From an uncultured Gemmatimonadota bacterium (lineage in GTDB: Bacteria; Gemmatimonadota; Gemmatimonadetes; Gemmatimonadales; Gemmatimonadaceae), in the NCBI GenBank assembly GCA_902826615.1, contig CADEFN010000003.1, forward strand, positions 248,001 to 312,000: DNA of 64,000 nt, read 5' to 3'. Under the pieces are notes generated by a model. The model was not told where the DNA came from. It saw only the letters and a list, made by a program, of their open reading frames with translations, and ran no database searches. The number at the start of each line of letters is the position of its first letter. The stretch's first letter is position 1. This document shows positions 1 to 8,722 of this stretch, piece after piece. The translations under genes were made by a program, and so were the position numbers.

Positions 1-293
1 TCGTGATTCCGGGCTCTGGTGGAAGCAACAACCCTCCGGTGGCGAACTTCACGATCACCTGCACTCCTGGGCAATGTGTGGTCGATGCCGCGTCGAGCAC
101 CGATGACGGCGGCTTCGGAAACCTGACGTTCAACTGGACCAACACTGGCGGTCGGCCCTCCAGGTCCGGCAGCACGGCGACCTTCTTCTTCTCAGTGAGC
201 CCGTCCAAGCCCAGCGCCTTCGATGTGACCCTTACCGCGACCGATGCTGGTGGCCTTACCAACGCGATCACCAAGGCGGTTGTGATCCCGTAA
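1..293 (+). CDS. C-terminal end of a secreted PKD-domain protein (partial)
   Basis: This frame is open at the left edge, so only the last 97 or so codons of the gene are present. The visible part is one PKD (polycystic kidney disease) Ig-like domain: a PPVANF start, a Cys pair in the TCTPGQC strand, an ASSTDDGG turn with the usual D-x-S-x-S-x-D-x-G-like spacing, a FNWTN strand and an FDVTLTATD strand near the end. Such domains are commonly found at the C terminus of secreted peptidases and surface proteins, where they act as spacers or bind substrate. The catalytic part lies outside the window, so the enzyme class is unknown. A strong terminator follows at 314-347. Confidence 0.75.
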   Translation, partial: VIPGSGGSNNPPVANFTITCTPGQCVVDAASSTDDGGFGNLTFNWTNTGGRPSRSGSTATFFFSVSPSKPSAFDVTLTATDAGGLTNAITKAVVIP

Positions 294-313
294 GTCTTCA
301 CAGGCGATTGAAG

Positions 314-347
314 AAACGCGGTCGGGCACTCGCCCGGCCGCGTTTTT
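314..347 (+). terminator. Rho-independent terminator after the PKD protein
   Basis: A 14-bp stem (314-327 with 332-345) with one G-T wobble and a 4-base loop (ACTC) runs straight into five T residues. It lies 20 bases after the stop codon of the PKD protein and before the next gene on the same strand, so it separates the two transcription units. Confidence 0.9.
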
Positions 348-441
348 CTTTGCTCCAACGGAGGCGCCCGCCGTGCCGTATCTTGGGCGCGCGAGGGGCA
401 CCGTGGCTCCTCACTCCCCGATTCCAATCCCGAGGCTCCAC

Positions 442-3400
442 ATGCACCGAAAGGCAGTCGCCAGCCTTTTCCTCGTCATCGGCGTTGCAAATGCCGACGC
501 CCAGTCTCGACCTGCCACCGCGCCAGCGGCCGCCCTTCCCCTCAACGGGACCCCGGAGCTCCAGGCCCTGAAACGCGTCAAGTGGCGCTCCATAGGCCCT
601 GCCAACCAGGCCGGACGTATTCCGGTAATCGCCGGTGTGCCCGGGGATCGCTCCACCTACTACGTCGGCTCTGCAGCTGGAGGCCTTATCAAGACCACCA
701 ACGGCGGCGTCACCTTCGAACAGCTCTTCGACGACAAGGACAACGCCTCGATGGGCGACCTGGTCATCGCGCCGTCAAACAAGAACATCCTTTACCTCGG
801 TACCGGCGAGGGCAACCCGCGCAACTCGGCGTCGGTTGGCGATGGCGTGTACAAGTCGATGGATGGCGGCCGCACCTGGAAGAAGATCGGCCTCGAGAAC
901 ACGGAAAAGATCCCGCGCATGCGTGTGGATCCCTATGATCCGAACATCGTCTACGTCTGTGCGCTCGGCAAAACATGGGGACCAAGCGAGGATCGCGGAC
1001 TCTACAAGACCACAGATGGTGGCAAGAGCTGGAAGAAGATCCTGTACAAGGACAACCTCACCGGCTGCTCCGATGTGGACATCGATCCGGCCAACTCCGA
1101 GATCGTGTGGGCCGGCATGCACCAGCACCAGCGCTATCCCTGGTACTTCACCTCGGGCGGCGGCGAGACGGGGATCTACAAGTCGAGCGATGGCGGCGAG
1201 ACGTGGGAAAAGCTCAGTGGCAAGGGGAATGGCCGCGGACTCCCCGAGGGAGACATGGATCGCGTGGGCGTGTCGGTGCATCGCGCAGACCCCAACATTG
1301 TCTATGTCATCTCCGAGACCAAGACGGAGGGCGAACTCTGGCGCACCGACGATGGCGGCAAGACATGGCGCACCGTGAGCCGCGATCCCAACATCAACTT
1401 CCGCCCCTTCTATTACGCCGACGTACGCGTCGACCCGAAGAACCCGAATGTCGTGTACACCCTGTCGGGCTCTCTCTACAAGTCCGAAGACGGCGGCCGC
1501 ACCTTCCAGACCATCCGGGCGGACATCCATGGCGACCATCAGGCCATGTGGATCGACCCCACCGACCCCAACTACATCCTCGAAGGTTCCGACGGCGGCT
1601 GGCAGGTGTCGTACGACGCGGCGAAGACCTTCGAAGTGGTGAACACGGTTTCGTTCGCGCAGTTCTATCATCTCAATCTCGACAACGAAAAGCCCTACAA
1701 CATCTGTGGTGGTCTCCAGGACAACGGGCACTGGTGTGGCCCGTCGCGCACCCTGTCGCCACAAGGCAATCGCAAGACCAACTGGGTCACGGTGAGCGGC
1801 GGCGACGGCTTCCACGCGGTCCCCGACATCGAGAAGCCGTGGCTGGTCTACTCCGCGTCACAGGGTGGCGGGATTGTGCTCACCGACATGCGCACCGGTG
1901 AACAGCGATCGATCCACCCGTACCCCTATCGCACGGGCTCGGCTGGCGATTCGCTCGCACACCACAAGTACCGCTTCAACTGGAACTCGCCCATCGTCCT
2001 CGACCCGAAGGACTCCAAGACTGTCTACTTCGGGGGCAACGTCATCTTCAAGACGACAAACTACGGACAGACCTGGCAACAGATCTCTCCCGATCTCTCC
2101 ACCAACGACAAGAGCAAGCAGCGGCTCTCGGGCGGTCCGGTGGTGCCCGACAACACGGCCGCCGAGTTCCACTCCACGCTGCTGACCATTGCTCCGTCCC
2201 CAAAGAACTCGGCCGTGATCTGGGCCGGTAGCGATGACGGCAACATCCAGATCACACGCGACGGCGGCAAGACCTGGACCAACACGGTCCGGAACATCCG
2301 CGACCTCGCACCGGCCGCCTGGATCTCCACGATCGATGCCTCTCCGCATTCCGAAGGCACGGCGTTTGTGGCCGCCTCACACTGGCAAACGGGCGACTAT
2401 ACGCCGTATGCCTACATGACCACTGACTACGGCCAGACCTGGACCCGCATCTCCGGCAACCTGCCGGCCCGCGGCTGGTTGCACGTCGTGCGGCAGGATC
2501 CGAAGAACCCCAACCTGCTCTATGCCGGCACCGAGTTTGGTGTCTTTGCGTCGTGGGATATGGGCAAGCGCTGGCACAACCTGCGCAATGGCATGTCGGC
2601 CGCACCGGTGCGCGACCTGCTGGTGCACCCGCGTGACAACGACCTCATCATCGCCACACACGGCCGAGGGCTGTATGTCCTCGATGAGCTTGCCGTGCTT
2701 CAGCAGCTCGGAACGGCAATGACCAGTGACGTGGCGCTCTTCGATGTCGAACCGGCCACCCGCTGGGTCACCTGGAACTCCGACGCGAACCTGGGCAACA
2801 AGACCTATGCAGGCGAGAACCCGCCGACAGGAGCGGTGATCAGCTACTACCTCAAGTCACCCGCCCAGGATGCGCGACTGGTCGTGAAGGACAACGCGGG
2901 CAAGGTGGTACGTAATATCCGCCGCATCCCGGGGCTCCCCGGCATCAACTCCACCGAGTGGGACCTGCGATACGACGTGCCCGGCAGTGACGGCGCGGAT
3001 GGTGTCCCGGCGGAGTTCCAGCAGATGGCGCGACGGTTCGGCTTTGGCGGTGGTCCGTCAGTGGTTCCGGGTGAGTACACCGTGACCCTGGTGGTCGGTG
3101 GCAAGGAGTACTCGAAACCCGTGCGTGTCGACCTCGACCCGCGCGCGTCGGTGACCACCGCCGATCTCGTCGCGCAGCGCGACGCGGCGGTATCACTCGC
3201 CGAGCTCTCGAGCCAGGTGACCGGGATCTTCAACCGCACCGGCAACCTCATCACGCAGCTCACCGGGCTTGTGGACAACATCAAGCGCAACGCGCCTAAC
3301 GAAAAGGAAGCCCTCAACGAGGCCGAGGTCTCGCTGAAGGAGCTCAAGGACTTCCGCGACACCAAACTCGCACGTCCCCTCCAGGGGCTCGGCTATCGGC

Positions 3401-3624
3401 AGTATCCGCGGTTGCGCGAAGAGGTCCAGTCACTCGCCGGGACAGTGGCCCGCGGCGTCTCGCGACCAACCGATTCCCAGGTACTGCGGCAGGGTGAGTT
3501 GGTGAAGGAAACTGGCGAGACACAGCAGCAACTCACGACCATCGTGAATACACGCATCGCCAAACTGAATCAGCTCCTCAAGAACCTCCCGCATATCGTG
3601 CTGCCGGGCGGACAGATCATGTGA
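442..3624 (+). CDS. VPS10/BNR-repeat secreted protein (sialidase-like beta-propeller)
   Basis: The protein has about 1060 residues and starts with a signal peptide (MHRKAVASLF... ending at DAQ). Asp-box (BNR) motifs of the form S/T-x-D-G-G-x-T-W/F recur through the first 700 residues (TTNGGVTF, SMDGGRTW, TTDGGKSW, SSDGGETW, SEDGGRTF, TTDYGQTW), which is the signature of sortilin/VPS10-like and xyloglucanase-like propellers. A C-terminal region of about 280 residues has Ig-like strands and an alpha-helical tail. The ATG at 442 was chosen over an upstream in-frame start because it begins directly with the signal peptide. Homologues are abundant in Gemmatimonadota and Acidobacteria and are usually called glycosyl hydrolases, but catalytic activity is not established. 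It is an exported single-gene unit. Confidence 0.85.
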   Translation: MHRKAVASLFLVIGVANADAQSRPATAPAAALPLNGTPELQALKRVKWRSIGPANQAGRIPVIAGVPGDRSTYYVGSAAGGLIKTTNGGVTFEQLFDDKDNASMGDLVIAPSNKNILYLGTGEGNPRNSASVGDGVYKSMDGGRTWKKIGLENTEKIPRMRVDPYDPNIVYVCALGKTWGPSEDRGLYKTTDGGKSWKKILYKDNLTGCSDVDIDPANSEIVWAGMHQHQRYPWYFTSGGGETGIYKSSDGGETWEKLSGKGNGRGLPEGDMDRVGVSVHRADPNIVYVISETKTEGELWRTDDGGKTWRTVSRDPNINFRPFYYADVRVDPKNPNVVYTLSGSLYKSEDGGRTFQTIRADIHGDHQAMWIDPTDPNYILEGSDGGWQVSYDAAKTFEVVNTVSFAQFYHLNLDNEKPYNICGGLQDNGHWCGPSRTLSPQGNRKTNWVTVSGGDGFHAVPDIEKPWLVYSASQGGGIVLTDMRTGEQRSIHPYPYRTGSAGDSLAHHKYRFNWNSPIVLDPKDSKTVYFGGNVIFKTTNYGQTWQQISPDLSTNDKSKQRLSGGPVVPDNTAAEFHSTLLTIAPSPKNSAVIWAGSDDGNIQITRDGGKTWTNTVRNIRDLAPAAWISTIDASPHSEGTAFVAASHWQTGDYTPYAYMTTDYGQTWTRISGNLPARGWLHVVRQDPKNPNLLYAGTEFGVFASWDMGKRWHNLRNGMSAAPVRDLLVHPRDNDLIIATHGRGLYVLDELAVLQQLGTAMTSDVALFDVEPATRWVTWNSDANLGNKTYAGENPPTGAVISYYLKSPAQDARLVVKDNAGKVVRNIRRIPGLPGINSTEWDLRYDVPGSDGADGVPAEFQQMARRFGFGGGPSVVPGEYTVTLVVGGKEYSKPVRVDLDPRASVTTADLVAQRDAAVSLAELSSQVTGIFNRTGNLITQLTGLVDNIKRNAPNEKEALNEAEVSLKELKDFRDTKLARPLQGLGYRQYPRLREEVQSLAGTVARGVSRPTDSQVLRQGELVKETGETQQQLTTIVNTRIAKLNQLLKNLPHIVLPGGQIM

Positions 3625-3634
3625 CGTCCTGCGT

Positions 3635-3662
3635 GCCTGGTGTCACAGATGGGGCACCAGGC
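3635..3662 (+). other. Intergenic hairpin after the BNR protein
   Basis: A perfect 8-bp inverted repeat (GCCTGGTG ... CACCAGGC, 3635-3642 with 3655-3662) lies 11 bases after the BNR-protein stop. There is no T-run after it, so it is not a typical intrinsic terminator. It may help termination or protect the mRNA 3' end. Confidence 0.45.
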
Positions 3663-3811
3663 GCGGCCGTGTCGTCCGGCCGTTTCCCCGCACGCCGCAC
3701 AACTGGTCTGAGCTGACTTTCTTTACGTTTCAGAAATGGCCGGTTACTGTAGGACCTCCATTGCTGAATGCTGATCCGACGGAACTGGAGAACAGGGAGA
3801 AGGAAGAGCGA

Positions 3812-5260
3812 GTGACACGCCCGCGCCCCACCGGACCCACCACACACGGCCTCCTGCCCTGGGACGCGATCGTAGCGGAGAACCCGGGTCAGTTCCTAGC
3901 AGCAGCCTGCGACCTTGCGCTCCTCCTGGATGGGAAGGGTGTTATCACGCAAGTCCTTGGCGCTGAACCAGATCCACCAGACGAGGTGCGTGCGTCGTGG
4001 ATTGGAAAGCGCCTCGTGGACACAGTCACATCCGAGAGCAAACCCGAGGCCGAGGCCTTGCTCCGCGATACTGCCGACAAAGGTGCTTCCACTCGACGTC
4101 AGCTGAACCACCCTGGGCCGGACGGGACCGATTTTCAGCTGGCCTACACCGCTCTTCGTCTCCGCGACGGCAAAGGGACCGTGGTACTCGGACATGGGCT
4201 GACCAAGTTGTCGGCGCTTCAGGCCCGCTTGGTGGAGATGCAGCAAGAAATGGAACGAGGCTATCGGCGCCTCAGACACACGGAAACCCGATATCGGCTC
4301 ATCTTTCAGCACTCCAGTGAAGCCGTGCTAGTTGTGGACGCCGGCACTCGGGCAGTTGTCGACGCCAACGCCGCCGCCGCTCGCCTCTTTGGCGATTCCC
4401 ACGAGCACCTCACTGTCAAGACGTTCCCCTTCGGCCTCCAAGAAGTCTCTATCGGTCCGACTAACGACGCGATGGCGTCGGCGCGGATCCTCGGGCGAAT
4501 CGCCGAGGTTCCCGTCAATCTCACGGATGGACGTCAGGCCACCTCTCGCATTTCCTGCTTTCGGCAGGAGGCCGCCACTCTCTTTTTCATTCGTTTCCTC
4601 GAGCCGCACTCGGAAGCCCTTGTGGAGTCGGAGCGAAAACGCGGCCTCATCCTGGAGCTGCTCGATCGGTTGCCCGATGCTTTTGTGGTGACCGATTCCA
4701 AGGGTCTGATCCTTCGCGCCAACCAGGCGTTCCTGGACCTGGCCCAGGTAAGCTCGGACCATCAGCTGGTGGGAAAGCCGCTCGGTGAGTGGCTGGGGCG
4801 ACCTGGTGCGGACCTCTCCATCATGCTCGCCACGCTGAAACAACATGGCGCGGTTCGGCTCCTTCACACATTGCTGCGCGGTGAACTTGGATCACTTGCC
4901 GAAGTCGAGGTCTCCGCGACATCCAGCCCCGACCATGAACCGCAATGCCATGGCTTCGCAATCCGGGAAGTCGAAGGCCGCCTGCTTCGATCTCCGCAGG
5001 GCGCCGCCGATCTGACCAAGGCCGTAGAGCAGCTCACCGATCTTGTGGGGAGGGTCCAGCTCCGTGATCTCCTACGGGATACGATCGACCTGGTCGAGCG
5101 ACATTTCGTACGCGCCGCGCTGGAGATGACCGGCGACAACCGTACAGCCGCTGCCGAACTCCTGGGCCTGAGCCGACAGAGCCTCTATGTGAAACTCCGT
5201 CGTTTCAGCGAGCCCCTGGGGACGACCCCCAGCACTCAATCCGGGGAGAGTCCGGACTAG
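3812..5260 (+). CDS. ppsR: PpsR/CrtJ-type PAS-HTH transcriptional regulator
   Basis: The architecture is that of PpsR/CrtJ, the repressor of bacteriochlorophyll and carotenoid genes in purple bacteria. It has an N-terminal PAS-like region (about residues 5-120), a glutamine-rich coiled coil linker (LSALQARLVEMQQEMERGY), two PAS domains, and a C-terminal Fis-type HTH with TGDNRTAAAELLGLSRQSLY. The GTG at 3812 has AGGAAGAG just upstream and is preferred to the ATG at 3761. The cysteine that Rhodobacter proteins carry at the entrance of the HTH is apparently Phe here (RHFVRAALEM), and the three cysteines present lie elsewhere, so thiol redox control at that site looks lost. No photosynthesis genes are in the window; the next gene, convergent, is idi, an isoprenoid gene. 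Identity as a PpsR homologue is secure. Its targets are unknown. Confidence 0.88.
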   Translation: MTRPRPTGPTTHGLLPWDAIVAENPGQFLAAACDLALLLDGKGVITQVLGAEPDPPDEVRASWIGKRLVDTVTSESKPEAEALLRDTADKGASTRRQLNHPGPDGTDFQLAYTALRLRDGKGTVVLGHGLTKLSALQARLVEMQQEMERGYRRLRHTETRYRLIFQHSSEAVLVVDAGTRAVVDANAAAARLFGDSHEHLTVKTFPFGLQEVSIGPTNDAMASARILGRIAEVPVNLTDGRQATSRISCFRQEAATLFFIRFLEPHSEALVESERKRGLILELLDRLPDAFVVTDSKGLILRANQAFLDLAQVSSDHQLVGKPLGEWLGRPGADLSIMLATLKQHGAVRLLHTLLRGELGSLAEVEVSATSSPDHEPQCHGFAIREVEGRLLRSPQGAADLTKAVEQLTDLVGRVQLRDLLRDTIDLVERHFVRAALEMTGDNRTAAAELLGLSRQSLYVKLRRFSEPLGTTPSTQSGESPD

Positions 5261-5348
5261 TCGGATGGGAAGCAGTCCGAACGCTTTGATCTCGGGTCAT
5301 CAGGGGCGCGCTTCTGGAGATTGTTGCACCGCGCGAGCGATGAAACAC

Positions 5349-5903
5349 TCAGGGTTCGCGGTGTGCGGCAACCCACGCCCGCACGGGCCCCAGAAGCAAT
5401 CGAAACCAGGGTGTGAATAGCTCCGGCTCCCTCGTCATATCGCGCTCAAGGCTGTCCACCGGACGAAAGGCGGTCGCACTCACTTCGCCGGGCACGGGGT
5501 AGACCACATCGGCGACACGCCCGATGAACACATGGTCGTACTCATGCTCAACAAGCCCGTTGCCTACATCCGCTCGGTAGGTGAAGGGGAACGCGGCCCG
5601 CACCTCACTCGGCGCGACCCCCAGCTCTTCGATCATCCCCCGCTCCACCGCCTGTTCGAGCGTTTCGCCCGCACGCGGGTGTGTGCAGGCCGTGTTTGAC
5701 CACAGCCCACCCGAGTGATACTTGCCGGGCGCGCGCTGCTGCACGAGCAGCTCACCCGCGGAGTTGAACGCAAACAGCGACACCGCGCGATGCAGGACCC
5801 CGCGACGATGCGCCTCGAGTTTGTCGCAAAACCCGAGGGCCTGGTCGTCGGCATCCACGAGAATGACCTGTATCGCCGACTCGGGTACCGGACCGCCCGT
5901 CAC
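5349..5903 (-). CDS. idi: Isopentenyl-diphosphate delta-isomerase, type 1
   Basis: This 184-residue enzyme interconverts isopentenyl and dimethylallyl diphosphate, feeding carotenoid, quinone and tetrapyrrole side-chain synthesis. The type 1 (Nudix-fold) signature is clear: the catalytic Cys in SNTACTHPRAGE, the Nudix-like helix with MIEELG, and the metal and acid-base Glu in VEHEYDHVF. Length is normal for the family. Its ATG overlaps the TGA of the upstream metalloprotease gene by 4 bases (ATGA), so it is probably translated by coupling. Placement beside ppsR resembles photosynthesis gene clusters, where idi is a frequent member, but here no bch, crt or puf gene is in view. Confidence 0.93.
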   Translation of the reverse strand: MTGGPVPESAIQVILVDADDQALGFCDKLEAHRRGVLHRAVSLFAFNSAGELLVQQRAPGKYHSGGLWSNTACTHPRAGETLEQAVERGMIEELGVAPSEVRAAFPFTYRADVGNGLVEHEYDHVFIGRVADVVYPVPGEVSATAFRPVDSLERDMTREPELFTPWFRLLLGPVRAWVAAHREP

Positions 5904-8047
5904 TGCACCATCCCGCGTGCGCCGTTGCTGAACGTGAGCTGCAGAGAGCGATATGATCCGGGGAGTGCCACGCGCCCACCCGCGCCGAAGGCCAGGATCT
6001 CGCCCGTCTGCGGATGTCGCACCACGACATGTGATGCGCCCGATGCGTCCCAGCGCACATCGGTGTAGCCGCTGCTCACTCGCACACTCGGCGACGGCAA
6101 GGCGGCGCCGGGAGCGACGGCACGCGAGGTGACGACGGCACCGCCAGACTTGACTCGCACCGAAGCAAAGCGCCGACCCTGCGCAGCGAGAGGCACGGCG
6201 GCGACAAACTGCGGTGGCCCTCCGTGATCGACTTCGATGAGTGGTGCGCGATGCGTGGTCATCACCACACCCGCGTCATCGAGGAGTTCAATGTCGATTC
6301 CACGGCTCGCGGTGCGCGTGGCCTGGCCATCGAGCCTGAAGACCGGGTCGAGCCGCACCCTGGTGCCATCCACCTCACCCCTGACGAGCACCACGTCGCC
6401 GCCCCCGGCTCCGGCTCCAGCCAGCAACTGGCGACCCGACATCATGCGCCGATAGGTGAAGTCGGAGATCCAGACGGGCCGGCAGTAGCTCATCACGTCA
6501 CGCGCATCGCTGCCGAGGACGGGAACCCGCTGCGTGGGCGACTGCGCGACGCTGAAGACGTCCCAGCCGGTGGAGCCTAACGCGGCGTCGGGGTACGGAT
6601 ACTCGGGGTCTTCACCGGCCGGTCCGCCACAGGGAGCATGGGGGCGGCCGAAGTTGTGCCCCAGTTCATGGGCCACCAGCTCGCGCGCTTGCGACTCGCG
6701 GTTGAACCACCCGACCTGGATGGACATCGCCGTGCGGCCTGTAATGAAGCCGAACCCGCCAAACTGCACGAAGGTGACGTTCTGTGGCGGACGAACGACG
6801 CCGTAGTAGTGGCCCGGCACTCCGTCGAGGCTGCGTCTGGCTTCGAGCTCGCGGAGAATGGCGCGCCAGGCCGCGTCCTGCCCGCCGGCAAAGACTGTCG
6901 ACGTGACAAAGGGCGCCCCGACGCGTGCATTGATCCGCGCCACTGGCAAAATCTGTCGGACGGTCGTGAGATACGACTCGAGGTTCCCGCTGTTCACGTT
7001 GCCGGTGACACTCCCTTCGGCGCCAAGCACAATCGGGATGAAGGTGATGTCGAGCGGAGGGACGGCAACCGACGTGAGGTCGACACCACCGCTGAGCGGA
7101 AAACGATTGTTGGACTGGGCCGTGTCGGGGACCGCGGAGAGCAATCGGGCTTCGGCACGGCAGCTCAGGGTGCCGACAAGCCGATCGGCCGGCATGCGCA
7201 ACTGCACACTCGAGGTCGCGGTCGCCGCGGCCGGCAACGTCGCCTGCACCAGCACACTATCCGTCCAGCGCACCACGCCGGCATCGGTGCAGGTGGCCTT
7301 CACCCAGGTGTGCGATAGAATGGACGCGTCGCCCGTCAGACCCACACTCGCCACCACCGGCAGCCCCTCGCGCACCATCGGAACGGTGCCGGCATCATTT
7401 TGTACCACCTGTGCGAATGACAAACTTGCGACAGCTATGTCGAGCGCCCCGCGCACCCGGATGGTCTGGGTCGCGACGGCGGTATCGATCTGCACCCTGA
7501 GCAGTGTCGTTCCAGTCTTGAGCGCCCGCACGGCTCCGGCCTGAGAGACAGTCGCCACCGTGGAATCATCCATGGACCAGCGCGGTGTCCAGCCGGCAGC
7601 GTTCTGCGACGAGGCATCGAGCGCAGTGGCCTGCACCGTGGCGGTTCCACCCACCAGGAAATCGCCTGTGCCCAGGTCGCCGGAGATCCGCACCAGGGCT
7701 ACCCTGCTCCGCTCCACCTCGACACGCGCACTCGCCGAGAGGCTCCCTGTGGAAGCGGTGAGGCGCGTTTGTCCGGGTGCGACCCCGGTGACAAGACCAC
7801 TCGACGGTGAGACAGAGGCCACTGATGGATCAGCACTGCTCCATGTCACCGGGACTGCCGGCATCACATTGCCCCTCGCGTCACGGGGCGTGGATGTGAG
7901 CGCCCTGCTCTCCCCGATTTTGAGCTGCACCAGGGAATCCGACAGAGTCAGCGTGGCAACCACCGGCGCTGGCGTTGGAGAGTCGCCCCCGCAACTTGTC
8001 AGGCCGGCCAGCGCCAGCCCGACGAACGCCACACGTCGCGTCGTCAC
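5900..8047 (-). CDS. Lipoprotein with Big2 domain and metzincin-type protease domain
   Basis: The GTG at 8047 gives a signal sequence with a lipobox (LTSCGGD), so the protein is probably anchored in a membrane. The first 110 residues after the lipid site form a bacterial Ig-like (Big2) domain (ARLTLSDS-type strands, WSSADPSVASVSP). A second Ig-like stretch follows. The catalytic region has HELGHNFGRPHA, the extended zinc motif HExxHxxGxxH of metzincins, and a later DVMSYC that fits the Met-turn. The start is supported because its GTG overlaps the reconstructed stop of the hemJ remnant by four bases. The stop overlaps idi, so the three sit in one reverse-strand unit. Substrate unknown. Confidence 0.85.
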   Translation of the reverse strand: MTTRRVAFVGLALAGLTSCGGDSPTPAPVVATLTLSDSLVQLKIGESRALTSTPRDARGNVMPAVPVTWSSADPSVASVSPSSGLVTGVAPGQTRLTASTGSLSASARVEVERSRVALVRISGDLGTGDFLVGGTATVQATALDASSQNAAGWTPRWSMDDSTVATVSQAGAVRALKTGTTLLRVQIDTAVATQTIRVRGALDIAVASLSFAQVVQNDAGTVPMVREGLPVVASVGLTGDASILSHTWVKATCTDAGVVRWTDSVLVQATLPAAATATSSVQLRMPADRLVGTLSCRAEARLLSAVPDTAQSNNRFPLSGGVDLTSVAVPPLDITFIPIVLGAEGSVTGNVNSGNLESYLTTVRQILPVARINARVGAPFVTSTVFAGGQDAAWRAILRELEARRSLDGVPGHYYGVVRPPQNVTFVQFGGFGFITGRTAMSIQVGWFNRESQARELVAHELGHNFGRPHAPCGGPAGEDPEYPYPDAALGSTGWDVFSVAQSPTQRVPVLGSDARDVMSYCRPVWISDFTYRRMMSGRQLLAGAGAGGGDVVLVRGEVDGTRVRLDPVFRLDGQATRTASRGIDIELLDDAGVVMTTHRAPLIEVDHGGPPQFVAAVPLAAQGRRFASVRVKSGGAVVTSRAVAPGAALPSPSVRVSSGYTDVRWDASGASHVVVRHPQTGEILAFGAGGRVALPGSYRSLQLTFSNGARGMVQ

Positions 8048-8357
8048 ATCCACGGCTTTCTGATGACCATGGCAACAATCACAAAAAGCATGAGCGTGGG
8101 ACCTCGTTGATGAAGCGGCAGGCCTTTTCACTCAGAAAATAGTCCCCCACTGAAAAACGACGGTAGGTGACAATGGCGAAAATGTGATAAGCCGCCAAAC
8201 CAGCGACACCGGCAAGCTTTACCCAAAGCCAGGTCTCGTGCACGAGGGACGGCAACATGAAGATCATGGCGAGCCCTGCCAGAGCGGCCACCATAGCCGC
8301 AGGGTTTGTGATGATCCGAACGACCCAGCGCCACCTGAGGGATATTGCGGGCGTCAT
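8044..8357 (-). pseudogene. hemJ: hemJ (protoporphyrinogen oxidase) remnant, 5'-truncated and frameshifted
   Basis: The reverse strand encodes the membrane helices and C terminus typical of HemJ, the oxygen-independent-looking membrane protoporphyrinogen IX oxidase of haem synthesis: RWRWVVRIITNPAAM, WLWVKLAGVAGLAAYH and FINEVP. The reading frame stops at 8079 after FINEVPRSCFL. Shifting by one base after the CCC run near 8105 restores the expected hydrophobic tail TLMLFVIVAMVIRKPW and a TGA at 8044. That TGA overlaps the GTG of the next gene by four bases, as in an intact operon. About 50 N-terminal residues with the first helix are not found upstream, where a tRNA terminator begins at 8491. 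This may be a true pseudogene or a sequencing error combined with a deletion. Confidence 0.6.
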
Positions 8358-8490
8358 CGATCTGATTGGTCACGGCGTCGATAAAGCGGAGGGCGGTCAT
8401 GCCGACCTGTTCGAGCGCCGCGCTGATCCCCGCCGCCCAGGCCGGTGGCCAGTTGCCGGCGATTTTCGGCGCCGCGCGACTGGCAAAGCA

Positions 8491-8526
8491 AACGCGCCCG
8501 CCCCGGAAATCAGGGAGCGAGCGCGT
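8491..8526 (-). terminator. Terminator downstream of tRNA-Met
   Basis: Read on the reverse strand, an imperfect GC-rich hairpin (outer arms ACGCGC and GCGCGT, inner G/C pairs) begins 14 bases after the tRNA 3' end and is followed by GTTTGCTTTG. Position and the weak T tract suggest it ends the tRNA-Met transcript. Confidence 0.55.
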
Positions 8527-8540
8527 CCAATCCGAACCGA

Positions 8541-8614
8541 TAGCTGGGGTGGGACTCGAACCCACGACCCCGGCATTATGAGTGCCGTGCTCTAACCACC
8601 TGAGCTACCCAGCC
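8541..8614 (-). tRNA. tRNA-Met (CAT), elongator
   Basis: The reverse strand folds as a cloverleaf. The acceptor strand is GGCTGGG, the D-arm starts TAGCTCAG, the anticodon loop is CTCATAA with anticodon CAT, the T-loop is GGTTCGAGTCC and the 3' acceptor strand is CCCAGCT with discriminator A. CCA is not encoded. The first base pair is a G-T wobble. The absence of the three consecutive G-C pairs next to the anticodon loop and the paired first position separate it from the initiator tRNA at 9760. A CAT tRNA later modified to read Ile AUA codons cannot be ruled out. Confidence 0.9.
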
Positions 8615-8722
8615 AAATCGTGCAGGGGCAGAAGCATAGTCGAGTTCGGGCGTCGGCCAAAGGGGCCGAGCCCCCGGACCTCAAGATCAGCCGCGAGCGG
8701 GCCGAACCTAGGGGAAGACAAA

